NCBI RefSeq assembly: GCF_905115235.1
Contig: NC_051849.1
Coordinates: forward strand, 196,109,786-196,173,785
DNA from: Hermetia illucens
Taxonomy: Eukaryota; Arthropoda; Insecta; Diptera; Stratiomyidae
Length of the DNA: 64,000 nt
Reading direction: 5' to 3'
Below the pieces are notes generated by a model. The model did no database searches and had not been told where the DNA came from. It saw only the letters and a program-made list of their open reading frames with translations. Numbering within the stretch: position 1 is the stretch's first letter; every line of letters begins with the position of its first letter. Positions 12,765-24,059 of the stretch are shown here, piece after piece. A program made the position numbers and the translations under genes.

Positions 12765-14715
12765 TTTTCTCCCAGTCTCCCAGATGTAAGACAACTGGTC
12801 CAAAACGAAACTTTCCTGCAGTCCACAATTTCAGCACTGGTTCCATATTGCAGTTATTTGAAGAAAACTTTTTACAATTTTTTAAAACTTTTTCTTTAAC
12901 ATAAGATCCCTTTCTGAGTTATTCACATAAATCCAAATAAAATTCCTGGATAGGTCTATCAGACCGGGATCAGTCTTCACTTTTTTCAATATGTCCAGTA
13001 GAAGAGAAAAATTGTCCTTGCAGGAGATAACAATCACGGTGGTGGATTCGCGTCTTCCTGTTTCCTCTGGACTTCATCTCACTCGCCAACACTCACATCA
13101 TTGCACAGGTTTTCTGCCTTCTGAGCTTGCAATCAGTATAGACCAATACTGGTGTGTCAGTCACGACAGGGCTCTGATTGTGGATTGATCCCTAAATCAA
13201 TCCGTATCTGAAGAGGTCCTTGGGATTATGCCTCCACGCCAGGTACTCACGTTAAACCCCCAGAAATTTCATGTCCTGTGGACATTGAATTCCATTTCTG
13301 AGGACGGCTAACGTTCTTTCCTTTACTTTACACGTCTGTTTGTTCTGTATCTCCTATTCTCCTGTTATCGTGTAAATTGTTGGCACATGTATCGCTTGTG
13401 ACCCTGCTGTGGCCGCACTATCTCCTACGACCTATGACAAAGAAGCACCATGAAGCCTGGTTACTACTCGTTCGGGCTTTGTTCTTCAAAGGTATTGACC
13501 AGCTTGATTTTTTCCAACACCCTGATCCTCTCTCAGTAGGGATGATCTCAGAATCCATTAACTTGTTTTAACTGGGTTCACCTCCTGAAATGGGTGCTGC
13601 GATCTCTCCGACCTGCTTTTCTACATATGCAGTAAGCATCTAAACCACTTTCTTGAATCGACGCTCCCTCTTCGCTTCTTCAAACGAATCTTGAAATAGA
13701 GATCCCTACCCAAATTCGAAGCGGGCATTTCGATTTGCTGTTGTGGGGACCGCCTCCGTAATAAAATCTGCCGTTACGTAAATTTGCCTACAGCGGAGTA
13801 CAAAGGCGCCACACACTCAGAGCGCCCAGTTCGGCGAAGAAGAGTTCGTTGGAGGCTGAGGCGCTAGATCTGGCCACAAGACTACTCCCTTCGAAGTCGG
13901 GCAGTCAGTCGAGACGGTTATAATCGAAAATTTGTTACAAAAAAAACAGTTAGGAAAATAGAAGAATTCTTAAAGAACAAAAAACAGATCTATTTTTCCA
14001 TCTTTAAAAGTGATACCCACAATCTAGTGATATACAGGTGGTCGTACATTTGGAGGTACGGTCTGTGTAGTTTACAGTGGGATGGTGGAGAACGATGATT
14101 ACACCTTTTTTCTCGGATGGGAGATCGGATAAAATTTGTCAGGAATTTTATGTAGACATATTGGTGCTATCTTAAGAGAAGATTGTGGGAGAGATGCAGA
14201 TGTTATGCAGAAGAAAATTGAGCTTGACCGGTGGACAGACCGAATGCCTAGACGTTCCTTAAACCAACAATTTTCTGTAGTTCTCCCCTCCGGTTGGTGA
14301 AATATATTCTCTTATTAGAAGGCTCGTAAGGAGGGAGAGCGGGAGCACCAGCCTGAAGTAAGGTGTCAAACGGATCCAGGCTACTTACTTGGTGAACAGA
14401 GTTTGACGGAGTAGCATTTCCGTAATTTAACACTCCTTATATAAACGTCGAGCTTCTTTTGAGCACCTAGTTCTCTAAATCACTTGTTGCATTAAATGCC
14501 AAAGAGTGCTAGTCAACCAAATCACAGCAATCGAGGAACATCGACGATTGGAAGCCTGCTTGCCAACTTCCAGAAATGGCCGCCACTGAAATGCTGAGCC
14601 GCTTCAGTACCAATTCGTGAACACATATTTACACATTGATTGGTATGCCCGCTCCCCCACCACCCGCGTTTGCATCTGATCAGAAATTTACCCCTCCTTG
14701 AAGACACAACAGTTT
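12765..14715. other. No supported gene
   Basis: Mixed-composition sequence with no family recognised. The short frames at 12991-13188 and 13377-13571 show nothing I can name. Confidence 0.4.
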
Positions 14716-14719
14716 CGTT

Positions 14720-14900
14720 CGACTGCAGATGTTCACTTTTCACTGCAATGTCATCAGGTCCTGTTGTTTTCCCCGATTCCATTCACTTGATTGCCTTTTC
14801 AACTTCTGCGGTGAAATTGCAGCTAACGTAGACAATAAAATCAGTCCGAAGTATTCCCGCCAACTGCTCGTCGTGGCTCAACGAAATGTACTGTTCTATC
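14720..14900 (-). mobile_element. RTE-2 LINE scrap
   Basis: The minus strand reads EVEKAIKRMESGKTTGPDDIA, matching the RTE-2 segment VVEAIKRMTSGKGTGPDDIA in the larger copy at 55090-57235. Nothing of the element can be followed beyond this short block. Confidence 0.6.
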
Positions 14901-14904
14901 TTTC

Positions 14905-15378
14905 AAAGAACAGATAAATTGCTCCCGCTCTCGCTCGCGTCCATCGGCGATCACGTTACAAAATATCACCGTTAAAGAATTTGCCAACGTTTGGTACAGG
15001 CTCATCGTTTATGGTTCTCGTTTGGTGCACCATACACTGGTTCCATGTGGGTGGAATCAGGAATATGTCCTATCACATCACCTCGGGTCCATCATGAATC
15101 ACAACACGCATAAATGGCTCGGTGGGCTAGTCACTGTCCTACTTTGACCACGTGTAATAATCTGACAAGTCCTTGATCCTTCTCCAGTTGAATTTTTTAT
15201 CATATCAAGTACTTCCTCCTGGTATCAGGAATCCTATTCACAAAAAAGCACCAATAATTCCAAAAACTGTAAGAGCATATGACAGCTGTCCACCCAACCT
15301 TTGCGGCTTATCATAAACAAGCTAAAACTATCGTGCACAAAATTCTTTTGGCTTGCTCTTCTAGTCGATAGGGTCAAA
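14905..15378. other. No supported feature
   Basis: Nothing recognised on either strand. Confidence 0.35.
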
Positions 15379-15379
15379 A

Positions 15380-15890
15380 ATTCATCACCCACGGCGCAAC
15401 AACCGGTATCCGGTTTACGCTTGCCTTAATAAGGAATTCTAGATATCCCGGTTTTGTACCGAGGTCCACCGATTCGATATCCGTAAAAGCTATCTGGTGT
15501 CCTGGCCTACACCATCGCTCCACCTCAGGCAGGGTCTTCCATATTCTCCTTATGAACTTTCCGGGATCATTCTCAACCATACGAACGGCGTGGCCCGCCC
15601 AATACAACCTATTGAGGCGGATTTTATCCACAACCAGACGGTCGTTGTATCGTCGATTTCGTCGTTTTATAGGCTTCGGAATCGTCCATCTTCTTGTAGG
15701 GAGCCAAATATTCTTCAGAGGATTTTTAAAAAGTTTACAATTTGTTGCAAAGAACCCAAGTCTCTGGAGAATACATGAAGATTGGTAAGATCATACTCTA
15801 AGGGCGTTGACCCTATGGGGAAACGTTTCGGGCGAAACAATTTTTGTAAGCTAAAATAGGCTCTGTCGGCAGACACAGAGGGTTGACAAA
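15380..15890 (-). mobile_element. RTE-1-like LINE, diverged 3' fragment
   Basis: The minus strand reads DRAYFSLQKLFRPKRFPIGS, then RLNRLYWAGHAVRM and a C-terminal tail. It ends at the family's 3' block (GGCGCAACAACCGGTATCCG on the plus strand at about 15390). Substitutions from the other copies are numerous and several blocks are missing, so it is an older copy or a separate subfamily. The (GAT)n tail has shrunk to a single unit. Confidence 0.75.
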
Positions 15891-16034
15891 GAAGACAGGA
15901 CACACTCAACAGATGCAATTTGATCAACAGCAGTGTGAGCTCCTCCCGAGACTGTCTCAAAATTAGCGGCAATCAAGACCTCTGCAACATGAAAGACTGA
16001 AGAAAGCGCAAGGAACATTCCAAATTCTGACGCC

Positions 16035-17425
16035 AGTAAAGGTCCTGTTCAACATCATCATCATCATCAACGGCGCAACAACCGGTATCCGGTCTAGGCC
16101 TGCCTTAATAAGGAACTCCAGACATCCCGGTTTTGCGCCGAGGTCCACCAATTCGATATCCCTAAAAGCTGTCTGGCGTCCTGGCCCACGCCATCGCTCC
16201 ATCTTAGGCAGGGTCTGCCTCGTCTTCTTTTCCTACCATAGATATTGCCCTTATAGACTTTCCGGGTGGGATCATCTTCATCCATACGGATTAAGTGACC
16301 CGCCCACCGTAACCTAGTGAGCCGGATTTTATCCACAACCGGTCATGGTATCGCTCATAGATTTCGTCATTGTGTAGGCTACGGAATCGTCCATCCTCAT
16401 GTAGGGGGCCAAAAATTCTTCGGAGGATTCTTCTCTCGAACGCGGCCAAAAGTTCGCAATTTTTCTTGCTAAGAACCCAAGTTTCCGAGGAATACATGAG
16501 GACTGGCAAGATCATAGTCTTGTACAGTAAGAGCTTTGACCCTATGGTGAGACGTTTCGAGCGGAACAGTCTTTGTAAGCTGAAATAGGCTCTGTTGGCT
16601 GACAACAACCGTGCGCGGATTTCATCATCGTAGTTGTTATCGGTTGTGACTTTCGACCCTAGATAGGAGAAATTGTCAACGGTCTCAAAGTTGTATTTTC
16701 CTATCCTTATTCTTGTTCGTGTTTGTGTTTGACCAGTGCGGTTTGATGTTGTTGGTTGATTCGTCTTCGGTGCTGACGTTGCCACCATACATTTTGTCTG
16801 CTCGATCTGGATGAAGGCAGTTTGTACGTCTCGGGTGGTTCTTCCCATGATGTCGATATCGTCAGCATAGGCCAGTAGTTGGGTGGACTTGAGGAGGATC
16901 ATACCTCTTGCATTCACCTCAGCATCACGGATCACTTTCTCGAAGGGCAGGGTAAAGAGGACGCATGATAGCGCATCCCCTTGTCGTAGACCGTTGTTGA
17001 TGTCGAATGGTCTTGAGAGTGATCCTGCTGCTTTTATCTGGCCTCGCAAATTGGTCAGGGTCAGCCTAGTCAGTCTTATTAATTTCGTCGGGGTACCGAA
17101 TTCTCTCATGGCCGTGTACAGTTTTACTCTGGCTATGCTATCATAGGCGGCTTTAAAGTCGATGAACAGGTGGTGCAACTATTGTCCATATTCCAACAGT
17201 TTTTCCATCGCCTGCCGCAGAGAGAAAATCTGATCTGTTGCTGATTTGCCTGGAGTGAAGCCTCTTTGGTATGGGCCAATGATGTTCTGGGCGTATGGGG
17301 CTATCCGGCCTAGCAAGATAGTGGAGAATATCTTATAGATGGTACTCAGCAACGTGATACCTCTATAATTGCTGCACTGTGTGATATCTCCCTTTTTATG
17401 TATGACACAGAGTAAAGGTCCTGTT
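16035..17425 (-). mobile_element. RTE-1 LINE, 5'-truncated insertion with perfect 15-bp target duplication
   Basis: A 1,361-bp RTE-1 3' portion (16050-17410) is flanked by AGTAAAGGTCCTGTT at 16035-16049 and again at 17411-17425. On the minus strand it begins in the finger region (CSNYRGITLLSTIYKIFS). It carries LFIDFKAAYDS, GLRQGDALSCVLF, LLAYADDIDIMG, the thumb, and GRKRRRGRPCLRWSDGVG, ending in a (GAT)n tail. The sequence is close to the copy at 51867-54958, but at least two frame changes are present, near 17178 and near 16320. Both RT catalytic boxes are intact. The perfect duplication and low divergence point to recent insertion. Confidence 0.95.
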
Positions 17426-17429
17426 GGCA

Positions 17430-19595
17430 CTGTTAACCTCGCCTGTCACTCATGACCCTAACATTAATCAGACTTAAGTTTCCAATATTTCGCATAAGCC
17501 AAATATCCTTCGAATCCCCAACCTCTTAAAGCTCTTTTATTTGGAAAGTGTGCTATCATTATGTTTCAGATATGGGGACAAGAATGGCCAATCCTGGCCT
17601 TCTTTAAGTATTTCATGTAGGAAATCTCCACATTATCGATTGCTGCGCATATGGAGAAAATCGATTTCGAAACTGGAGTAGCTAAAATTAGAAAGATACT
17701 TTATAATCAGTTCCTGTTTATAAAAGTTAGAATTAAATTTAATCATACATCCTTCACGTGGACCGTATGTGGTAGTATCACATACATTCTCACGATAGAG
17801 CATATTTCCTAGGAAAAGGATAACTCCTGCATGACTCGCTCAAACAATCCATTATCAACATGCATTCTTTTGCAATGATACATCCAACCCTTTCACCCTC
17901 ACTTTTGCTGAAACATTTATTATTGATCAGCAACCTCGAAGGACGATTAACTTAAATGAAATGTAAGGCTCCGAAGTGATGTAGATTGATTATATTTCAA
18001 CCCAAACAAAGCGGGCTGCCTGGACACCCACTTGGAAGCTTTCACGGATGAAACTAATATAAAATAAGATTCCACCGCCTAATATCCTTTAGACATACCC
18101 AGTCAATATGTGGATAGTGTGAGTACAAATCCCTTTCTTTGCAAAGCACATCTTTACTTTTGTGAAATAAATTGATTTATTGTCACGGAAGTATCAGTTC
18201 AAGTTATCAGAATAATTTCCTTTCCAGTTGGTATCACGTGAAGGAATAATTTCCTGAAGACTTCAATTCGATAGACACTCGTAGTCAATAGACGTTTGAT
18301 AAGATTACCGTGCACGTTTCGGGTCGTCTTAGGACGTCCTATGAGAAATAGGAATAATGCCAATTCGGACAGGGATCACTTCATTCGATATCGAAGAGAT
18401 TGAGGATAAGTTCCTTTGCGTGATTCATTTTCGTGAAGGCCGAAATCTGTTTTCAATGGAAGTTTGATTTTAATTGTTTCCGGCAATTCCAGGATTCAAT
18501 ATGTGCAGGATTTTGAAAGTGCTCGCTTCTAATTTAGAGTGACGTGTGAGCGCTTCTTCCATAACGCTTGAGTTTCACATCAGATACTGAGCGTTGGATT
18601 TAAAGTGGTTCAAACTGTAGTAAAATTGCTTCCGCCTGATTCACTGATGTGATCCTGATGTAAATCAATATAACCAACTACCACCAAAAGAGTAAACGTT
18701 AGTTCAAAATCAAATCAACTACTTCAATCTGGAAAAATCTGACTTTATGTCCCATCAAATCAGAATCCACTCAAAGTGAATGTCTTTGGCCGTTTGCATC
18801 CTTGTCCAATTATGGTCATAAAAGTTGTGCACATTTTCAAAATGGGAGGCAGCAGTTGCTTTATTTTCACTTCATTTCCCCACAGAAAATAACACGATTA
18901 TTACATTATTAGACATATTGTACAAACCATGAGAGGAAGGGAAGAACGGACGAATAGAATGGGATCTGCAAAGAGGACATCAAATACAAAGGACATCAAT
19001 AAATCATATCAGCCATCAGTTCCAGGCATATCCCGGCTTTATAGCAAACCGTGCAAGATGAGAGCTCTGAAGAGCTCGAAGTACCCACACTTGACCCCTG
19101 CTGTAATGACATTGTGTTGTGCTCCGTTATTACACCATTACTTTGAACTCGGAGCATTGTCAATTAGAATTGGATGTTTTGCAGCTATTGTTTCTTGATT
19201 CGGAAATTTTGCGTCATCATTAATCGATGAACGATAGATACAGGATTGACAGCAAAGGGCAATGTATTGATTACGTGAACACTGGAGGGACATATATGCC
19301 TTCATTTGTGGACGTAACACAACTTTTTTGGTAATATTATTTTTCATACGTTTATCAATTTGAATTACATTAATCGAGGATAATCACCCACAGACAAGTT
19401 GCAAGGACGATACACAACGGCTGGCAATAAACCATATCAGATTAGCTATTTCTCCATTCTCACTATCCAAAAGAGGAATTTGCATGCTACTTAAAGATCA
19501 ACTCTCCTTACTCGGTTTATGCGTCGCTAAGATCAGCGATGCCTGGGAGGTCGTAAAGCTCAAAGTCGTCTTCTATTGCCAGGAGACCCGTCGCA
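17430..19595. other. AT-rich stretch without a supported gene
   Basis: No domain, repeat edge or splice-supported gene recognised. The 89-codon frame at 18929-19198 has no recognisable feature. Confidence 0.45.
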
Positions 19596-19599
19596 TCCA

Positions 19600-20075
19600 T
19601 CTGGTTGCCGAAGATCCGCATAGATAAGAACAAGCTCGTTCAATCCCTGCGCCTTCAAAACCCCAGGATTCCTGGGTAGTTATCAAGGAATACACACAGT
19701 GTATCCGAGTCGTATGGGCTTCCAGGTTTCGCCAGTGTATTCCAAGTGGTGATACTGGAAGCCTATCCATGGCTGGGGCATGATTCGAATTCTAGGTGTA
19801 ATATAGGCACTGGCCCATAAGGGAACATGTTGCCAACTTCCGCATACCCTACAATTCGCATTGCCGAAGCTGCGAAGAAGAAAGAGAACCCTCATGCACT
19901 TCCTTTGCGATTGCCCAGCTCGAGCTAAAGTCAGGCTAAGGACACTGCGTATACCATTCTTTAGCGACCTCAGTGAGATTTTTAGCCGCAGAGTGGGAGA
20001 GCTGCTAGCAATCACGCCTTAGGAGTTTGTGACATCAAAACGGCGCAACACAGCGCTAATTGGGCTCCTCTGAGC
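19600..20075 (+). mobile_element. LINE C-terminal end (Jockey/I-like)
   Basis: At 19800-20025 the plus strand reads HWPIREHVANFRIPYNSHCR, then SCEEERETLMHFLCDCPARA and FFSDLSEIF. This is the cysteine/histidine C-terminal segment that follows the RNase H domain in Jockey/I-type LINEs. The upstream part (19600-19790) holds only decayed RNase H-like text. A short untranslated tail follows to about 20075. Confidence 0.6.
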
Positions 20076-20234
20076 GGCCACTGATACCTACCTATCTCCT
20101 TTGTGAAGATCAGGTGGACAAACTCCTAACAAAGCCCAATGTCAGCGCAAAAAACCTGCACACCTCCTACCCCAAATAAAACAAATGTCTATATTATGCA
20201 ATTTACGCTTCAATAGTAAGTACCCTGGGTAATG

Positions 20235-20560
20235 ACTAAAGCGGCGATGAGCAGATGCCATCCAAGGTGATCCCCAAAAACCTAAGAAGATACCGAAACT
20301 GACCTTAAAGGTTGGCCGTAAATTCTTTATTTGAGGATATCAAGTAATGATGGGAACCCAACAACCACGCCTAAGATTTGAGACAAGAGTGGCATCGATT
20401 GAAGATGTGATCCGTCGTGAATATTCCCTCTCGTTCATGGCACTCGGTTCTCGAGTTTCAAGACTCCATGCACGCTTTTGAGGTGGTATTTTAAGGTTTA
20501 CTGCCTGCCCGTCTGTTTCTTCTTTTTGTAGGGAAGTGGAAATCCTCAAGTGACTCTGAC
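20235..20560. repeat. Interspersed repeat B, degraded copy
   Basis: Sequence at 20245-20320 (AAAAACCTAAGAAGATACCG onward) resembles the fold-back arm at 11740-11790. Sequence at 20366-20480 (GTGATCCGTCGTGAATATTC onward) resembles 48400-48480. The order and orientation of the blocks differ from the copy at 48235-48740, so it is rearranged. Confidence 0.5.
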
Positions 20561-20749
20561 CTGCACACGATAGAGTGTCCGATTTTTACCCACTAAAACC
20601 TCCATGGCCGGTGAGAAGCTGGGTGAGGCTCCAGATGCATTCTCTCCAGCCACCCCAGATGGAAGGGGTCAGCCTGTAAGTCCTATTACCCTTTTCTGGA
20701 CTGATTCCATCACTATTTTCATCTGCTTATGGATCTCTCCCTTTCGGCG

Positions 20750-21487
20750 ATTTTCACCTACGATAAAGGAGAGATGAACCTGATGGTATCATATATATGT
20801 TCAGCATCTCGTCAAACGGCATCATTTCCAAAACAACGATGAGACGTTCCCTCAGGGTTGTTCTTCTGCATACCGCACTCAGTTTATGTGCACTGCCTAA
20901 AATATGTAGCGCTTTGCTCAAACTAAGACTGCATACAACTTGATAGAACTCACGCCTCTGGCAATAAGTAGCCTGCAAGTATGCCGCCGTCATTCTACGT
21001 TCAGCGTCATACTTGCCAGAGTCATACTCGTGGTGGATGCTTTTCGCAAGTATGCTCTATGCGCTGCATAAAATTGAGTTTTCCTTCAATCACAATTCGC
21101 AATTCTAATACAGACGTATTAGTGCGGCGCTTAAAAGTGAGGACTGCTTCCATCTTTTCCTCCGCGGGTGCCAGTCCAGCATTTTCAAAGCAAGCCCTAA
21201 CAGCACAGAATGCTTCGCCTGAGTGTAACTAAGCATCTTCGAGATGCTTTGCTACCACAACCAGTGCTATGTCGTCGGTGCAACCACCATCAATGCCTCC
21301 TCCGGAACAACAAGGTTAAATATGTCATTGCACATGATGTTCCACAGTGGTAGGCCTAGTACGGATTTCTGTGGGACACCCGCGAAGACAATGCACTCCT
21401 TGGATTCATCATCGATGTCATGTCAGAACATCCGTTCTCGCAGGTAGTTACCAAAAGTAGCAGGCACAACAATTGCCGCCGTTCCAA
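20750..21487 (-). mobile_element. R1-clade LINE, RT part of ORF2
   Basis: Read downward from 21470, this encodes decayed AGVPQKSVLGLPLWNIMCND, then a FNLVVPEEALMVV palm region whose FADD box is destroyed. An AKHSVLLGLALKMLDW thumb region follows, and lower down the SKALHILGSAHKLSAVCRRT piece typical of the R1 C-terminal half. It most likely belongs to the same insertion as 21709-23125. The missing endonuclease and RT fingers between them coincide with the SINE at 21488-21708. Confidence 0.65.
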
Positions 21488-21708
21488 CTAATAATACTCG
21501 TTGCCGCAACCAATTGGTTCAAGGCCCTGAAGTGTCTTAGAACACTTCATTCAAGATCATAACAGTGCACTACAGGATCATACTCCTTATAGGAGGCAAT
21601 GTGGTTAGCATTGCCCTCGCCCGAGATCATTACCCTAATTTGACTCAGGTACTCAATCACAGCTGAGTTGACTGGTATTCGACATCAAATCACAATACAA
21701 ATCCCCCC
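21488..21708 (-). mobile_element. tRNA-derived SINE, body and tail
   Basis: The minus strand reads from just after the tRNA-like head (GGGGATTTGTATTGTGATTTG) through the body, with TCGGGCGAGGGCAATGCTAA and AATGAAGTGTTCTAAGACAC. It ends at a GGTTGCGGCAACGAGTATTATT tail near 21490. It matches 34601-34760 and continues the head-containing copy at 33881-34008. The tRNA-like head is absent, so the copy is 5'-truncated or was fused by deletion to the R1 endonuclease start at 21709. Confidence 0.8.
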
Positions 21709-23125
21709 CGAACTGTGCTGGCAACTGGTGAGCGGTTGCACTCCGGTGCACGTTAATCTGTAAAATGCGGATCATGCCGTTCGCATCCTAGCCCTTTCCA
21801 ATTCCGCCCTGAAGATTGGATACCGTCCCGTGACCGCAGTGTGTGCGACGTTCACACCAGACGCGCCACGATCACAGCAGAGAACGCATCTCTCGCTTTC
21901 ATTGGCCGCATCTCCGGAATGCTGCCCTCCTGTCCGGTCCCTTGCAAGCTGCTGGCGTGTGTCCATAGTCCCGACACCGGTAGCACTTGGTGGGGACTAT
22001 TCACATTCGTACCCTGCATACTACCCATCCAATTTGGATTCGCCCACTGCTAAGGAGTTTCCTCGCATATTGCTCGGGGACTTCCACCACGGTGAGCTTT
22101 TGGCCTCGAGCATTTACAGAGGTGATACCTACCCGGGCATTGGTTACCTCTGGACATTCTAAAGCACATGGGTTCTAGGTTGGAAACAAGAGCCTTCTCC
22201 CCCAATAACCCCTTGACCACTTCGCAGAACGTACTCTTGTTAGCCGTCTTTGGGCCCAGTTCGACGAGAACTCCGCCACTCTTCGTTTTCCGTATGGAAG
22301 ACACCTCTGCTCCGTTATCCCCGCGTTTCATCCTATAGCGGATTTAACTAAGAACTTCGCAAATGTCTTGCCTTCCGTCGGTCCTTCATCGTTTCCTCGT
22401 CTTTTCTGCTCTTGGCTTTTGGTTGGCAGCCTCCTTGTCTTTGGACAGACGTGTCTCTGGCGGCATAGTCAGTTGTTTCCGTTTTTCCTTCTTCACCTTC
22501 TTTTTTTGGGCCCTGGAAACTACTTCGATAAAGTCTCCTTCAGGCACGTCTTCCTCTTCCCACCTTTTCCCCAGCTCGCTTTGCAGTGGGCAATCTGCAG
22601 TCCGTTTGACGCAAGTAGTGTTCTCAGCGGGAAGTGCGGCTCTCCAATTAACTTTCGCTGTTCTCCACGTTCGCCTATAGAAGGAGATACGGTCCAATAG
22701 TTCTTCCAGTTCCATCAGCCTGTTTTTGATGCCTGAAGTTCCCCCGGAGGAACGTTGCCGACCGCATACGCCTCAGCACTGCTGTGCATTTCCTGATGAG
22801 CCTTTCCTCTTCAGCTCGAGCTAGGACGGTCGACTGCACTTGCAATCGGTTTGTGTTCGAATCCATCTGCTCAGGACTAGCGATTCTGGCTGAGCTTTCT
22901 TTCGGAACAGGGGCACTACATGGTATTGGAGTTGTCATCTCCGCACGGTCAGTCGCGGCACTCGATAATGCTTCCTCTTTATTTTGGCGCCCGGTGTCAC
23001 ATTGGGTATGTCATCCATCGCTGCCTCTTTCAGTGATCGCTGCGGTGAACGACGCATTTTTGTACTGTGCCCAAACTCACTCAGCTCTTCCTCCTTCCCT
23101 GTTGTTTCGTCGATTTTTTCATTAA
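21709..23125 (-). mobile_element. R1-clade LINE ORF1 (Gag-like) and start of ORF2
   Basis: On the minus strand, a Lys/Glu-rich N-terminal region lies at 22386-22938. RNA-binding-like text follows at 22050-22331 (SIRKTKSGGVLVELG). Then comes the zinc-knuckle region at 21772-21966, with CVLCCDRGASGVNVAHTAVT. In R1 ORF1 the last knuckle ends in Cys; here TGRYPIF has Tyr, so that knuckle is broken. ORF2 starts around 21770 with IRILQINVHRSATAHQL, the usual first residues of the R1 endonuclease, and is cut off by the SINE at 21708. The frame is broken into at least three pieces. Confidence 0.7.
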
Positions 23126-23139
23126 TTTATGTTTTTTCT

Positions 23140-23690
23140 CCATGGAAAACTAGTCCTCCTCATAATAAGGTCGAGAGAAGTACACAGACGCAATAAACTA
23201 CGCATCTACAAGATATTAACTTGTTCCGTGCTGTATGCATACAAGACGTTGACTTTCACGCAAATTTCGGAAAAGCAAATCAATATCTTCGAGAGAAAGG
23301 TCCTCCGAACGATTTTCGGAGCCGTAAAGGAAAGACATGCCTGGTTAATCAGATATAATCATGAATTGTATCAATTATTTGACGACCCACCAGTATCAGC
23401 ACTACTCAAAATCAGAAAATTGCAATGGGCTGGCCACATCGAACGAATGCACGTGGGAAGGATTTCGAAATGGGTGCTAAAAGGCAGAGCCGATGTTTGA
23501 CCACCAAAAGGGAAGCCAAAGAAATATTGGCGAACTCAATAGACGCAAATGTCAGATCAATTCTAAGATCTGCTAACTGGTCGACGCGGTCTTTGGATCA
23601 AGATAATTGGAGGCGATGCATCCGGGAGGCCAAGACTCGATTTGAGCTGTGGCGCCATCGAAAAAGAAAAGAATAGTACAGAGCACGTTG
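23140..23690 (+). mobile_element. LINE C-terminal fragment, clade unassigned
   Basis: Two overlapping frames (23129-23500 and 23425-23676) encode a LINE region downstream of the RT palm. Landmarks are LRIYKILTCSVLYAYKTLTF, then INIFERKVLRTIFGAVKE and LRKLQWAGHIERM-like text, ending with NWRRCIREAKTRFELW. One frameshift separates the halves near 23490. This arrangement (FERKILRxIFGP..RWAGHxxRM) is shared by RTE-like and related LINEs. It differs from both RTE-1 and RTE-2 here, so it is a third related lineage. Confidence 0.65.
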
Positions 23691-24059
23691 TACCAAACCC
23701 TCCTCCTTTACCTAGGCTATCAGAGCCGATGGATGGGTCCTACATGACGACTCTAATCTATCTGGTTACGATACTGAGCAGTGCGATCAGCTTAGGAAGA
23801 AACTCCTCCTAGCTGTAAGGACTGCATCCTCGCAAGGCCTTAAGCTTTGCTTTGAGTCGGTAAGTATATACCGTAAAATGTTACGGCTAAACTTTGCCGA
23901 AGAAGACACGAACGAGCAGCTCAGGCAGTATTGCTCCTCCCTCAACGATATGTGGGAGAGTGCGCGACTAACCCTGAAAAGGGTCTCTGAACTGCATCGT
24001 TAAAAACGTGCTTCCTCTGGCTTCCAGAATAAGAGTGGAATGGTGCTGGGGTTCTGGAA

